Below are positions 1 through 7,733 of a DNA stretch of 18,876 bases, in pieces. Under the pieces are notes generated by a model that was given only the letters and a program-made list of their open reading frames with translations, was not told the origin of the DNA and did not search any database. The first letter of the stretch is position 1. Each line of letters opens with the position of its first letter. Source of the stretch: SB21 sp964535295 (GTDB taxonomy: Bacteria; CLD3; SB21). The DNA lies in NCBI GenBank assembly GCA_964535295.1, contig CAZHUW010000047.1, positions 1-18,876 on the forward strand, given 5' to 3'. The position numbers and the translations under genes are program-made.

Positions 1-2
1 AC

Positions 3-683
3 CCCTTGGACGATACGAATTCCAGTCTCTCGTTGAGCGGCAATAAACTAATCTTCCTATCGAAGCGCGATATATCAACTCATATCTACTTACATCAAAA
101 CAACGAATTAACCCAAATAACTTCCGGTGATTCCGAGTACACAACGCCGCAGATTTCTCGTATCGGAAACAAAATCGTATTTATAAGGAATTTCAATGTC
201 TATCTTATGAATTCTACCGGAACAGGAATAACGCCGCTTACAGTCACCGGCGGAGACACGTTCAACTTTTCTCCATCGTTTTCTTTCGATGATTCCAAGA
301 TCGTTTTTACACGCAATACCGGTGGCGGCCATTCGGATATCATGATAATGAATGGGCTTGGAGGTTCCGTTGAAAACCTGACCAACGGGATCGGAGACAA
401 TCTGCAACCCGCATTTTCTCCGGATGGAAGCCAAATCGTTTTTACCCGTAATAATCATATTTGTATCCTGGCAATCTCAACCAAAGCCGTTAAGGATCTG
501 ATGCCTTCGGATTCACTCCGGTTCAACGGCTATCCGGTTTATTCGCCCGACGGAAAATCTATCGCGTTCGTATCAAACCGAACAGGCAACATGGATATAT
601 ATACGATGGATACCAACGGGAAGAATTTAAAAAATATTACGGAGAATGATGCGATTGATACTTACCCTTGCTGGAGTGAGTAA
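3..683 (+). CDS. TolB-like WD40/PD40 beta-propeller protein, 5' truncated
   Basis: The reading frame is open to the left edge, so the true start lies outside the window; the TTG at position 6 is not a credible start. The visible 226 or so residues consist of about five beta-propeller repeats of the PD40/TolB type. Repeated hallmarks are F-S-P-D-G-S-Q-I-V-F-T, Y-S-P-D-G-K-S-I-A-F-V-S and F-S-F-D-D-S-K-I-V-F-T, each followed by a D-I-Y/M-I-M/T-M strand (for example N-M-D-I-Y-T-M-D near the C-terminus). Such propellers are usually exported to the periplasm or outer surface and bind proteins or peptides; TolB itself partners Pal in the Tol system. Without the N-terminus I cannot see a signal peptide or extra domain, so I do not call it tolB. 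It converges on the TPR gene with only 3 bp between the two stop codons. Confidence 0.85.
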   Translation, partial: PLDDTNSSLSLSGNKLIFLSKRDISTHIYLHQNNELTQITSGDSEYTTPQISRIGNKIVFIRNFNVYLMNSTGTGITPLTVTGGDTFNFSPSFSFDDSKIVFTRNTGGGHSDIMIMNGLGGSVENLTNGIGDNLQPAFSPDGSQIVFTRNNHICILAISTKAVKDLMPSDSLRFNGYPVYSPDGKSIAFVSNRTGNMDIYTMDTNGKNLKNITENDAIDTYPCWSE

Positions 684-686
684 GGA

Positions 687-2549
687 TCAAGAAGCCTTTT
701 TGGCGGGTTGCTCCAGTTCACGAACTCTTTTGCGGACTTGATTCCCATAGATACTCTTAGGATAGCGCGTAAGAAGTTCCTTATATGCTTTTATAGCGCC
801 CTCGGTATTGTTTAGTTTTTCCTCAAAGAGCTCCCCGGCTCTTTTCAAAGCCAAGTCTGCAAGCGGACTGTTTTTCAAATGGTCTACGATATTCCTATAT
901 ACACTCAAGGCCTGATCATACTTGCCGGTTATGGCATGAATCTCGGCGATCCGCAGGAGCACGTCATCTATAATAGCAGCTCCGGGCGATGATTTCACCA
1001 TATCGCTCAATAAGGCCAATGCTTCTGAAAACTTCTTTTGACGGACTTGAAGTGCTGCGACGGCGAATTGTCTTAAAAGATCTAATTCTTTTTTATTTTC
1101 CTGTATGAGTAACAGGTAGGACAGTGCATCATTGACATATAAACCCTCCGGACCACGACTCAGGTCTTTCATCCGTCGTTCACAGGAGTCAAACTGCTGT
1201 AAGTAAAAGTAAGTTTCAGCTTCCTGATACCAAACCCGATCACGGATTGCCAAATTTTTGGTTTCGTTGGAAATAGCCTTATATTCGGATAAAGAAAGGT
1301 CAAGTTTTCCTTCGATCAGGTAACATTCTCCAATGCGAAATTTCGCTTCAATACGATATGGGCTTTTAGATTCGGCAACTTTTTTAAAGTCGGCATAAGC
1401 TTCCTGAACATCAAAAAATTTGCGCAGGCGGATTTCGCCCATATGGAAATATGCTTCGTAACTCCATTCGGTTTGCGGGTACTTAGCGATCAATTCCTGA
1501 TATGCTTTTAGTGCTTTGTCCGAATAAAACTTTTCTTCAACTTTTTGCCTGAAAGAAAGTGAGTCCCTGCGAAGCGTCAGTATGATATCCGTAGAACCCA
1601 TACCTTCGAAGCATTTCGCTATGCCAATCTCAGCTTGAGGCGCATTAGGATAAATCGTCAAAAAATATTCATATGCCTTTTGTGCCACTGAATATAATTT
1701 GCCTTCAAAGGTCATGTTGGCAAAACTCAGGATTTCCGCACCGGTCTTGCCCTTTTTCTCATCCAGTATTTTACTTTGTTCAAATGCGCTTTCATATTCT
1801 TCGTTTCTGAAAAGGATATCGATCAGTAATTTGCTTAACGCCAAATCGTCCCCATGCATAGCCAGATCTTCTTTAATCGCCTTGATGGCCGATGCGTTAT
1901 CCAGAGCATTATCGGGAAATTGGAGAATCTGTGTCTTAACATAATCAATACTGCCTGAATTGAATCGGTAATATCGTAAATATTCCTTTGCCGCTTCATA
2001 ATAACTCCCCTTATAACTCAATAAATTGGCCATTTCCAGAACAAAGAGCCGCTCATCTCGGATATTTTTTCTTCCCAGCAAATAGGTCTTTTTAAGGTCA
2101 TCGAACCGGCGATTACTCATGAGGACGGTTGCAGCCAAACGATAGGAACTCTCGGAGGTCGGGTCGGCGGAGATCACCCTTTGGATCACCGCATATGCAT
2201 CTGGAATTTTTCTGATTTTATAATATGCGTCAGCTAATTCACATAACAAAGGTATGTTCAGAGTATCGTTCTGCAATTGACGGGAAATAACCTGGATCAG
2301 TGCCTCATGCTTGCCGAGAATACGGTAGACGTTCTTCAGTCGTTCGGTGATCAAAAGATTTGCGGGATCTTTTTTGTAGAGTTCCTCATAGACGGTACTG
2401 GCTTTTTCATACTGACCGTCATCCTCGTAGGTCTTCGCGAGTGACAAATCATTCGATGCGTTTTGAGAGTAGACGGAACCTGATAGAATGAAAAGAATAA
2501 AAATAAATACCGTCAATCCGCGACGGGATCTTCCTGATATTAATGTCAT
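687..2549 (-). CDS. Exported tetratricopeptide-repeat protein
   Basis: A 620-residue protein with a clear N-terminal export signal: basic residues R7-R10, a hydrophobic stretch at about 11-24 and a likely cleavage site after the S-V-Y-S at 25-28. There is no lipobox cysteine. The mature part is almost entirely helical repeats with the TPR pattern (A..Y...G....A...Y......P). The clearest are at about 34-65, 100-135, 350-400, 405-440 and 510-600. The last repeats, ending in Y-P-K-S-I-Y-G-N-Q-V-R-K-R, resemble the YbgF/BamD-type repeats of envelope scaffold proteins. The likely role is a periplasmic scaffold for protein assembly; the specific partner is unknown. It lies 24 bp downstream of the toast-rack-like gene and probably shares its transcript. 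No Shine-Dalgarno sequence precedes the ATG; the signal peptide supports this start. Confidence 0.85.
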   Translation of the reverse strand: MTLISGRSRRGLTVFIFILFILSGSVYSQNASNDLSLAKTYEDDGQYEKASTVYEELYKKDPANLLITERLKNVYRILGKHEALIQVISRQLQNDTLNIPLLCELADAYYKIRKIPDAYAVIQRVISADPTSESSYRLAATVLMSNRRFDDLKKTYLLGRKNIRDERLFVLEMANLLSYKGSYYEAAKEYLRYYRFNSGSIDYVKTQILQFPDNALDNASAIKAIKEDLAMHGDDLALSKLLIDILFRNEEYESAFEQSKILDEKKGKTGAEILSFANMTFEGKLYSVAQKAYEYFLTIYPNAPQAEIGIAKCFEGMGSTDIILTLRRDSLSFRQKVEEKFYSDKALKAYQELIAKYPQTEWSYEAYFHMGEIRLRKFFDVQEAYADFKKVAESKSPYRIEAKFRIGECYLIEGKLDLSLSEYKAISNETKNLAIRDRVWYQEAETYFYLQQFDSCERRMKDLSRGPEGLYVNDALSYLLLIQENKKELDLLRQFAVAALQVRQKKFSEALALLSDMVKSSPGAAIIDDVLLRIAEIHAITGKYDQALSVYRNIVDHLKNSPLADLALKRAGELFEEKLNNTEGAIKAYKELLTRYPKSIYGNQVRKRVRELEQPAKKAS

Positions 2550-2573
2550 GAACGACCGATGTTAAAGATGAGA

Positions 2574-3431
2574 TTACTCGATGGCTTGGACTTTGAGATT
2601 ACCCATACCGGTTTCGATATAAAGATCAAGAAAAGGCTCCGATTCGTCGAAATTCACTGAATAGTATGTGCCGCCGGATTTTCTGACAAAATCCTCTTCG
2701 TTGATTCGAATAGATGCGAGAAAGGAATCTTCGGTTCGAATCTTTACGCTCAGATTTTTAGGGACGCGTATGGTCAGTTTTCCCAAGCCCAACGAGATAT
2801 TACACCTGGAATATTGGCTCAGATTACCTGAGAAATCCAGCATATAAGAACCTACGCCGCCCTCGAATTCCATTTTATCAAAATTCGCATTGGCAAGCCC
2901 GACAATATTTAATTTCGAAACGCCCGCTTCAATTTTGAGCTTATTGATTCGATCTTTATTTTTTGTGTTGAACATGATGTCTGCCGAACTTGCTCCCATC
3001 GACAAACTAAGATCTTTGACCCTCAAATTGCTGAAATCGAACCGGCCTTCGCAAGCTCCCATTTCTAAATTGAAAGACAGCGGAATTTTTTCCGTGAATT
3101 CCATATCCAGCTTCTGATCACCGATATCGAAAACACCTACGGATTCGTTTTCATTCATATCAATGACCAGATATCCGCTCGTACCGTCTTTTTCGTAGCG
3201 GACATTAGGCGTAATTTCATTGTTCGTCTCACGTACGGAGACGCGGCACAATTTATCATTAGAAACTTTGCTTAATGAAATCTTGCCTGCCGCATATTCT
3301 AATTTGACTTTCAGGTCCTTCTCATCGTCACGGCTGATCTCCTGAACACGCGATTGTGCCACCAGCGAAAACACGGTAAAAAAATAAGCATTGAATATAA
3401 GCAGGAACTCTTTTTCAAACTTCAATTTCAT
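2574..3431 (-). CDS. Exported toast-rack / DUF2154-like beta-repeat protein
   Basis: I choose the ATG at 3431 (285 residues) over the GTG one codon upstream, because an AAAGGA Shine-Dalgarno sequence at 3437-3442 lies 5 nt before it. The ATG shares one base with the sigma-factor stop (TGATG), so the two genes are translationally coupled. A signal peptide is visible (basic K2-K8, hydrophobic 9-25, V-A-Q-S junction near 26). The rest is beta-rich with repeated strand pairs such as L-S-M-G-A-S-S-A-D-I, I-E-A-G-V-S-K-L-N-I, F-E-G-G-V-G-S-Y and I-S-L-G-L-G-K-L-T-I. This ladder of G-rich turns is characteristic of the toast-rack / DUF2154 / DUF4097 type of putative adhesin. The family's function is poorly defined. 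Since the gene is coupled to an ECF sigma factor, it may be an envelope sensor or a target of that sigma factor; this is inference. Confidence 0.75.
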   Translation of the reverse strand: MKLKFEKEFLLIFNAYFFTVFSLVAQSRVQEISRDDEKDLKVKLEYAAGKISLSKVSNDKLCRVSVRETNNEITPNVRYEKDGTSGYLVIDMNENESVGVFDIGDQKLDMEFTEKIPLSFNLEMGACEGRFDFSNLRVKDLSLSMGASSADIMFNTKNKDRINKLKIEAGVSKLNIVGLANANFDKMEFEGGVGSYMLDFSGNLSQYSRCNISLGLGKLTIRVPKNLSVKIRTEDSFLASIRINEEDFVRKSGGTYYSVNFDESEPFLDLYIETGMGNLKVQAIE

Positions 3432-4162
3432 CACGATCCTTTGTCAATTTTTCCTTTTAAGAATTTGTTCAGCATTTCCCGCGCCCTAAATATCCTGGCC
3501 TTGACGGTGCCGATCGGTATTTTAAGCATGGCGGCAATTTCTTCGTACGACAACTCTTCGGAATGACGCAAAAAAATCACTGTTTTGTACTTTTCAGGAA
3601 GTTCGTCAATTGCAACTTTTATGATGGAACTCCTTTCATTTCGCATCATCTCTTTTTCGGGATAATAGGTGAGATCCGGGATCTCAATATGATAACTTGT
3701 ATCCTTATATGCGATCGGAGCATCAATTGAAAGGGTTTGCAGTTTTTTCTTCCTGAGGTGGTCGATACAGTTATTCGTTGCAATCTTGTAAAGCCACGTG
3801 CTGAAAGCATACTCGTAATTAAAATTCCGTAAGGATGTAAATGCTTTCATAAAGGCTTCCTGCACCAGATCTTCCGACTCAGCTGAGGAATGCACCATAC
3901 GATACATTAAACTGTAGATTTGCGAACGATACCGATTCATAAGTTCCTGATAAGCTCTTTGATCACCTTCAATCGCTCGTCCTATGATCGCAAAATCTTC
4001 CTTTTTCTGCTTTTCCCTCTTCTCGAGCAACGCTCTTTCAGGGCTCATGTCCGGTTGTTCAACAGCCGGTGCCACATCGACTGCTTTTACCGCATGCTTT
4101 GTCAAAGAACGTTTACCGGATTTTTTCTTCTTCGAAGCCGGCTTCCTGGGACGCTTGGTCAT
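3431..4162 (-). CDS. ECF-type RNA polymerase sigma factor with a basic N-terminal extension
   Basis: A 243-residue sigma-70 family protein of the extracytoplasmic function group. Region 2 occupies about residues 66-140, with D-L-V-Q-E-A-F at 98-104, F-S-T-W-L-Y-K-I-A at 120-128 and the D-H-L-R-K-K-K at 134-140. Region 4 occupies about 185-236, with L-P-E-K-Y-K, L-S-Y-E-E-I-A and the recognition helix I-G-T-V-K-A-R-I-F-R-A-R. Region 3 is absent, as expected. The odd part is residues 1-55: an extension rich in lysine and arginine (K-K-K-K at 11-14), longer than usual for the family. A later start at M39 (4048) would remove most of it; neither start has a good Shine-Dalgarno sequence. No anti-sigma gene is adjacent; the downstream partner is an exported beta protein instead. 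Confidence 0.92.
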   Translation of the reverse strand: MTKRPRKPASKKKKSGKRSLTKHAVKAVDVAPAVEQPDMSPERALLEKREKQKKEDFAIIGRAIEGDQRAYQELMNRYRSQIYSLMYRMVHSSAESEDLVQEAFMKAFTSLRNFNYEYAFSTWLYKIATNNCIDHLRKKKLQTLSIDAPIAYKDTSYHIEIPDLTYYPEKEMMRNERSSIIKVAIDELPEKYKTVIFLRHSEELSYEEIAAMLKIPIGTVKARIFRAREMLNKFLKGKIDKGS

Positions 4163-4220
4163 ATTCGACAGTCTATGTTACGTGATGGGTCTAATTTTTG
4201 TTTCATTAAAGTGCTATAAA

Positions 4221-5549
4221 TCAATCAATTTCCCTAAAACCGTTCTTATCGATCACCCCAAGAATCAGTGGTTTTTTATCGGGCGCATTGTAACCAATTC
4301 GGTATGCCTGCTCAATTTTGTTACAGGCAGCGGCTAAAGTATGCTTCCGGTTTGAATAAACGGTAGCTAGTTCATCTCCTGCAGCAACTTTATCTCCGAC
4401 CTTTTTGTGAATAATGACTCCGGCAGAGTGATCGATGGTATCTTCCTTTCTTTGCCGCCCGGCCCCAATCAATACTCCTACCAGACCAATTTCAAGACAA
4501 TTCATGGAAAGAACAAAACCGTCATTCAATGCATTTACCGGAACCGCATGCCTAGTTTCGGGATATCCTCCGAGATTTTCAAATATTTTTGTATCCCCGC
4601 CGTGTTTTTCAACCAACTGAATGAATTTTTGATACGCTAATCCGTTGGAAAGATTTTCTTTGGATCTTCGGTACGCCTCGTCAAAATTGATCCTTGGATC
4701 GGACAGCATTAACATATAAGCCGAAAATGTCACGGTCAGTTCGACAAGATCCTTTGGGCCTTTTCCCATCAAGGTCTCTATCGATTCTCTCATTTCAAGC
4801 CAGTTACCGACCGCACATCCTAAAGGTTCATCCATATTGGTCAGTATCGCGATCACAGATTTACCCGAATTTTCCCCGATAGCGATAAGATTTTTCGCCA
4901 ACTCGGCAGCGCGTTCAAAGGTCTTCATGAAAGCGCCGTTGCCGACCTTCACATCCAGAACCAGGGCATCAATACCCTCTGCAAGCTTTTTGCTCATGAT
5001 ACTGGCGGAAATGAGCGGTATGGATTCAACCGTACCGGTAACATCTCTCAGCGCGTACAATTTTTTATCCGCCGGAGCGATCTGTTCCGTCTGACCGATC
5101 ATTGAAACGCCGATCTCTTGAAGCGTCTGTTTAAATTCTTCAATCGAAAATCCAATATTGAATCCCGGTATTGATTCCAATTTGTCCAACGTCCCACCGG
5201 TGTGTCCAAGGCCGCGTCCGCTGATCATAGGTACCACGACTCCAAGAGATGCTGCCAGCGGCGCCAAAATAATAGAGACTTTATCCCCTACACCTCCGGT
5301 GCTGTGTTTATCAACTTTGATGCCCGGGATCATCGACAGGTCAACGACCGTTCCGCTGTCACGCATGGCCAGCGTAAGATCGGTGGTTTCGCGGAAATTC
5401 ATTCCATTGAAATATACGGCCATTAAAAACGCCGACATTTGATAATCGGGAATCGTTCCGTTAGTATAATCGCTGACCAAGCTCTGTATTTCTTCAGCAG
5501 TCAGTTCGAACTTATCACGTTTTTTCAGAATGGTTTCGTAAGCCGTCAT
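4221..5549 (-). CDS. Pyrimidine-nucleoside / thymidine phosphorylase
   Basis: A 442-residue protein of the usual length for thymidine phosphorylase (deoA) or pyrimidine-nucleoside phosphorylase (pdp). The family catalyses phosphorolysis of (deoxy)uridine or thymidine to free base and (deoxy)ribose-1-phosphate in nucleoside salvage, in the cytoplasm. The phosphate-binding K-H-S-T-G-G-V-G-D-K is at 81-90 and the family signature S-G-R-G-L-G-H-T-G-G-T-x-D-K-L-E is at 110-125. Base-binding R169, S184 and K188 lie in the conserved R-D-V-T-G-T-V and I-S-A-S-I-M-S-K-K segments. The C-terminal domain is complete. I cannot decide between deoA and pdp from the sequence alone, so no symbol is given. It lies 20 bp downstream of the methyltransferase and closes the long gene set that begins at 12977. 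Confidence 0.93.
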   Translation of the reverse strand: MTAYETILKKRDKFELTAEEIQSLVSDYTNGTIPDYQMSAFLMAVYFNGMNFRETTDLTLAMRDSGTVVDLSMIPGIKVDKHSTGGVGDKVSIILAPLAASLGVVVPMISGRGLGHTGGTLDKLESIPGFNIGFSIEEFKQTLQEIGVSMIGQTEQIAPADKKLYALRDVTGTVESIPLISASIMSKKLAEGIDALVLDVKVGNGAFMKTFERAAELAKNLIAIGENSGKSVIAILTNMDEPLGCAVGNWLEMRESIETLMGKGPKDLVELTVTFSAYMLMLSDPRINFDEAYRRSKENLSNGLAYQKFIQLVEKHGGDTKIFENLGGYPETRHAVPVNALNDGFVLSMNCLEIGLVGVLIGAGRQRKEDTIDHSAGVIIHKKVGDKVAAGDELATVYSNRKHTLAAACNKIEQAYRIGYNAPDKKPLILGVIDKNGFREID

Positions 5550-5569
5550 ATGATAATAAAGTAAAGTTG

Positions 5570-6319
5570 TTAAGGTTTTTGGAGCACAAAGTGAACACGC
5601 TCTGAATTTTCACTTCCTTTACGAAAAGTCAGGTTCTCATATACGTGTAATGTTTTAAAAACGCTGCTCTTGATCATACCGGTTATGTCGGCAATGGGGA
5701 AAATATTTTGAGTGTGTTTTTCAGAATAAAAAGCACCGTTGATCTGCAGAGTAACTTCATTGATTTGAATGCGCTGCTCTTTAACATAATAACTTCTGCG
5801 CCGGTATTGATGTGTTTTATCGTACTCGTAACGCTGGTTGAAATGTTCGAGCGAATTGTGTTCCGTACATGCATCAAAAATGAGGTACCCTCCGTCCTTC
5901 AACAATTTTTCCGCATTGTTCAGGAAACGCATGATTTCAACCTTTCCAATGAGGTAGTTGATACTGTCATATAAACACAAAACGGCATCAAACTTTTTAT
6001 TCAACTTCAATTCAGTCATGTTTCCGACCGAAAAATCAATACGGGCACCTTTCCGCTTCGCTTTATCCGCCGCTACTTCTATCATGTCGTAAGAAATGTC
6101 GGAACACGTCATGTTATATCCTAATTTAGATAAGGCGATAGCCAGCGTCCCGGTTCCGCATGCGAACTCGCACACTTCATGAATCTGTTTTCCTGATCGG
6201 CGAAAAATCGAATCAATATAGTCCGCCCAGTGGTCGTAATCCACATGCTCCATCATGCCATCATAGAACGCGGCCAATTTGGAATATGGCATGACGTTAT
6301 CCGATGTCTTAATCTTCAA
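5570..6319 (-). CDS. Class I SAM-dependent methyltransferase
   Basis: A 249-residue protein with a Rossmann-type methyltransferase domain. Motif I is V-C-E-F-A-C-G-T-G-T at about 49-58. The acidic residue that binds the SAM ribose is D74 in C-S-D-I-S, and a D-A-V-L-C-L-Y-D-S-I-N-Y-L segment at about 111-123 follows. The C-terminal half (about 150-249) is beta-rich with Y-E-Y-D-K-T-H-type strands, as in small-molecule methyltransferases. The substrate cannot be read from the sequence. The start is a TTG sharing 4 bases with the HAD gene stop (TTGA). The ATG at 6292 (M10) is an alternative and leaves the domain intact. The tight coupling to the HAD phosphatase and glycosyltransferase suggests joint action on a sugar or lipid product. 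Confidence 0.85.
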   Translation of the reverse strand: MKIKTSDNVMPYSKLAAFYDGMMEHVDYDHWADYIDSIFRRSGKQIHEVCEFACGTGTLAIALSKLGYNMTCSDISYDMIEVAADKAKRKGARIDFSVGNMTELKLNKKFDAVLCLYDSINYLIGKVEIMRFLNNAEKLLKDGGYLIFDACTEHNSLEHFNQRYEYDKTHQYRRRSYYVKEQRIQINEVTLQINGAFYSEKHTQNIFPIADITGMIKSSVFKTLHVYENLTFRKGSENSERVHFVLQKP

Positions 6320-6993
6320 GCGGACAAATCCTTGAATAGGTTTTTGAGTTCATTCAGACCGCCTGTGATAAGGTCGGCTTCTTTTAGAAATCTCTCTGGC
6401 AAAGTCGTTGTTAAGGCAATGCAAAACATGTTGGCCCGTTTTGCAGAAGTAATTCCCAGAGGCGCATTCTCCACAACGATACATTCATTCTCTGCTACGC
6501 CTAGTCTCCGGGCTGCCGTAATAAAAGGTTCAGGATCAGGTTTGGTATTTGTTACATCATCCGCCGTTACGATGGCGTCAAAGTAGGACAAAAACGCTGC
6601 ATTTACCGACCTTTCAAAACGATCCTTATGTGCTCCGGTCACCAATGCCATTTTTATTTTTTTTTCTTTGACGCTATCGAGCAAAGGGAAAACGCCATCG
6701 TACAATTTGAGTTCTGCCGACCTTAAATAAATTTCGTTCTTAGCGCGGCCTATTTTCTCCGATTCCGCTTCATCAATACCGTGGCTCTGACATAACTGGC
6801 GCGCGATGGCATACAGGCTCTGCCCTTCCAGAACGGAGAATTCTTCCCATCCGATTTCTGTATTGTATGAACTAAAAACCTCATTCCATGAACGGTGATG
6901 ATCCTCGATACTTTTCATCAAAACTCCGTCAAAATCGAAAAGAATCGCTCGTTTTTTTTGTAGATTCATATCCTGCTTACGACGACTGTTCAT
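6316..6993 (-). CDS. HAD-superfamily hydrolase, beta-phosphoglucomutase-like
   Basis: With the start at 6993 the protein has 225 residues, usual for this subfamily. Motif I is D-F-D-G-V-L with D20 (nucleophile) and D22. Motif II is the threonine in L-V-T-G-A (T119), motif III is K151 in K-P-D-P-E-P-F and motif IV is E175 in V-V-E-N-A-P-L-G. A helical cap domain lies between about 27 and 95. These proteins dephosphorylate or isomerise small sugar phosphates. The frame extends upstream to 7089 but would overlap the glycosyltransferase by 100 bp. The ATG at 6993 shares ATGA with the glycosyltransferase stop, typical of coupled translation, and is preferred; the ATG at 6969 is another possibility just before the catalytic core. 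The substrate is unknown. Confidence 0.88.
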   Translation of the reverse strand: MNSRRKQDMNLQKKRAILFDFDGVLMKSIEDHHRSWNEVFSSYNTEIGWEEFSVLEGQSLYAIARQLCQSHGIDEAESEKIGRAKNEIYLRSAELKLYDGVFPLLDSVKEKKIKMALVTGAHKDRFERSVNAAFLSYFDAIVTADDVTNTKPDPEPFITAARRLGVAENECIVVENAPLGITSAKRANMFCIALTTTLPERFLKEADLITGGLNELKNLFKDLSA

Positions 6994-7709
6994 GCTAATT
7001 GTCGGTTCATATTCTGATAAACACGTTTCAATTCGACGGGTTGCTTGTGCTTTATACGATATAAATACATTATCTTGAAAGCGATCCATATTTGTTTTAA
7101 TACGCCCGATTCACGATATCGGCGTGAAGAAGCGATAACATGCGGCCGCAAGAACACCAATTTGCCTTTTGTTTTCATCCGGTCGGCAAGAATGACATCT
7201 TCCAGTAAAACAACATCGGGGAAAGAGCCAAGCTGAAAAAAAATATCTTTTCGAATGAATATCGCATTCGTGCCAACCAAATTCCTTAACCACTTGGTCC
7301 GAACGAGATTCATTCCTGCGCGGTAGATCCAAAGCATCAGATTTTCAGTCGAATATCTTTTATAAAATCCGCCTCCGATGACCGTTATATCTTTGAGTGA
7401 TTCGTCCACTTTCTTTAAAGCCGCGGAATGAAGCCTGCAATCGGCATGCAGAAATAACAAAATGTCGCCTTTCGCGGCCTCCGCTCCGGCGTTCATTTGC
7501 ACAGAGCGACCGGGTCTGATATTCTCAAGTAAACTTAAACGCCCGGGATTCTTTAATGAAAGTTCTTTTATAATTTTCACTGTTCCGTCCAGGCTACCCC
7601 CGTCTGCGACAATAATCTCGAAGTCTCCTTCCAGTTCAAAAAGATTTTCCAAACATGACCTGATGCCGGCAGCTTCATTTAAAACGGGCACTACAATCGA
7701 AATATTCAT
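6990..7709 (-). CDS. Family 2 glycosyltransferase, TIGR04283-like
   Basis: A 239-residue GT-A fold enzyme. The N-terminal nucleotide-binding strand is I-S-I-V-V-P-V-L-N-E at 3-12, D36 sits in V-A-D-G-G-S, and a G-R-S-V-Q-M-N-A-G-A segment is at 68-77. The metal-binding acidic site is F-L-H-A-D-C at 86-91. The later elements L-E-D-V (169-172) and S-S-R-R-Y-R-E-S-G (194-202) fit the group described as rSAM/selenodomain-associated transferase 2. A hydrophobic C-terminal stretch (about 205-217) could associate with the membrane. There is no radical SAM or selenium gene in this window, so that association is not supported here. It heads a three-gene block (glycosyltransferase, HAD phosphatase, methyltransferase) joined by 4-bp overlaps, which suggests one small glycosylation pathway. 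Confidence 0.87.
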   Translation of the reverse strand: MNISIVVPVLNEAAGIRSCLENLFELEGDFEIIVADGGSLDGTVKIIKELSLKNPGRLSLLENIRPGRSVQMNAGAEAAKGDILLFLHADCRLHSAALKKVDESLKDITVIGGGFYKRYSTENLMLWIYRAGMNLVRTKWLRNLVGTNAIFIRKDIFFQLGSFPDVVLLEDVILADRMKTKGKLVFLRPHVIASSRRYRESGVLKQIWIAFKIMYLYRIKHKQPVELKRVYQNMNRQLA

Positions 7710-7733
7710 AATATCAATTTTTCTTGTTTGAAA

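Noticed and set aside
6654..6666. Long T run that might be read as a terminator
   Set aside because: It lies inside the HAD coding sequence (lysine codons on the - strand) and no GC-rich hairpin precedes it on either strand.
6994..7089. Extended N-terminus of the HAD gene back to 7089
   Set aside because: It would overlap the glycosyltransferase by 100 bp and the added residues do not resemble any HAD sequence; the ATGA junction at 6990-6993 is a better start.
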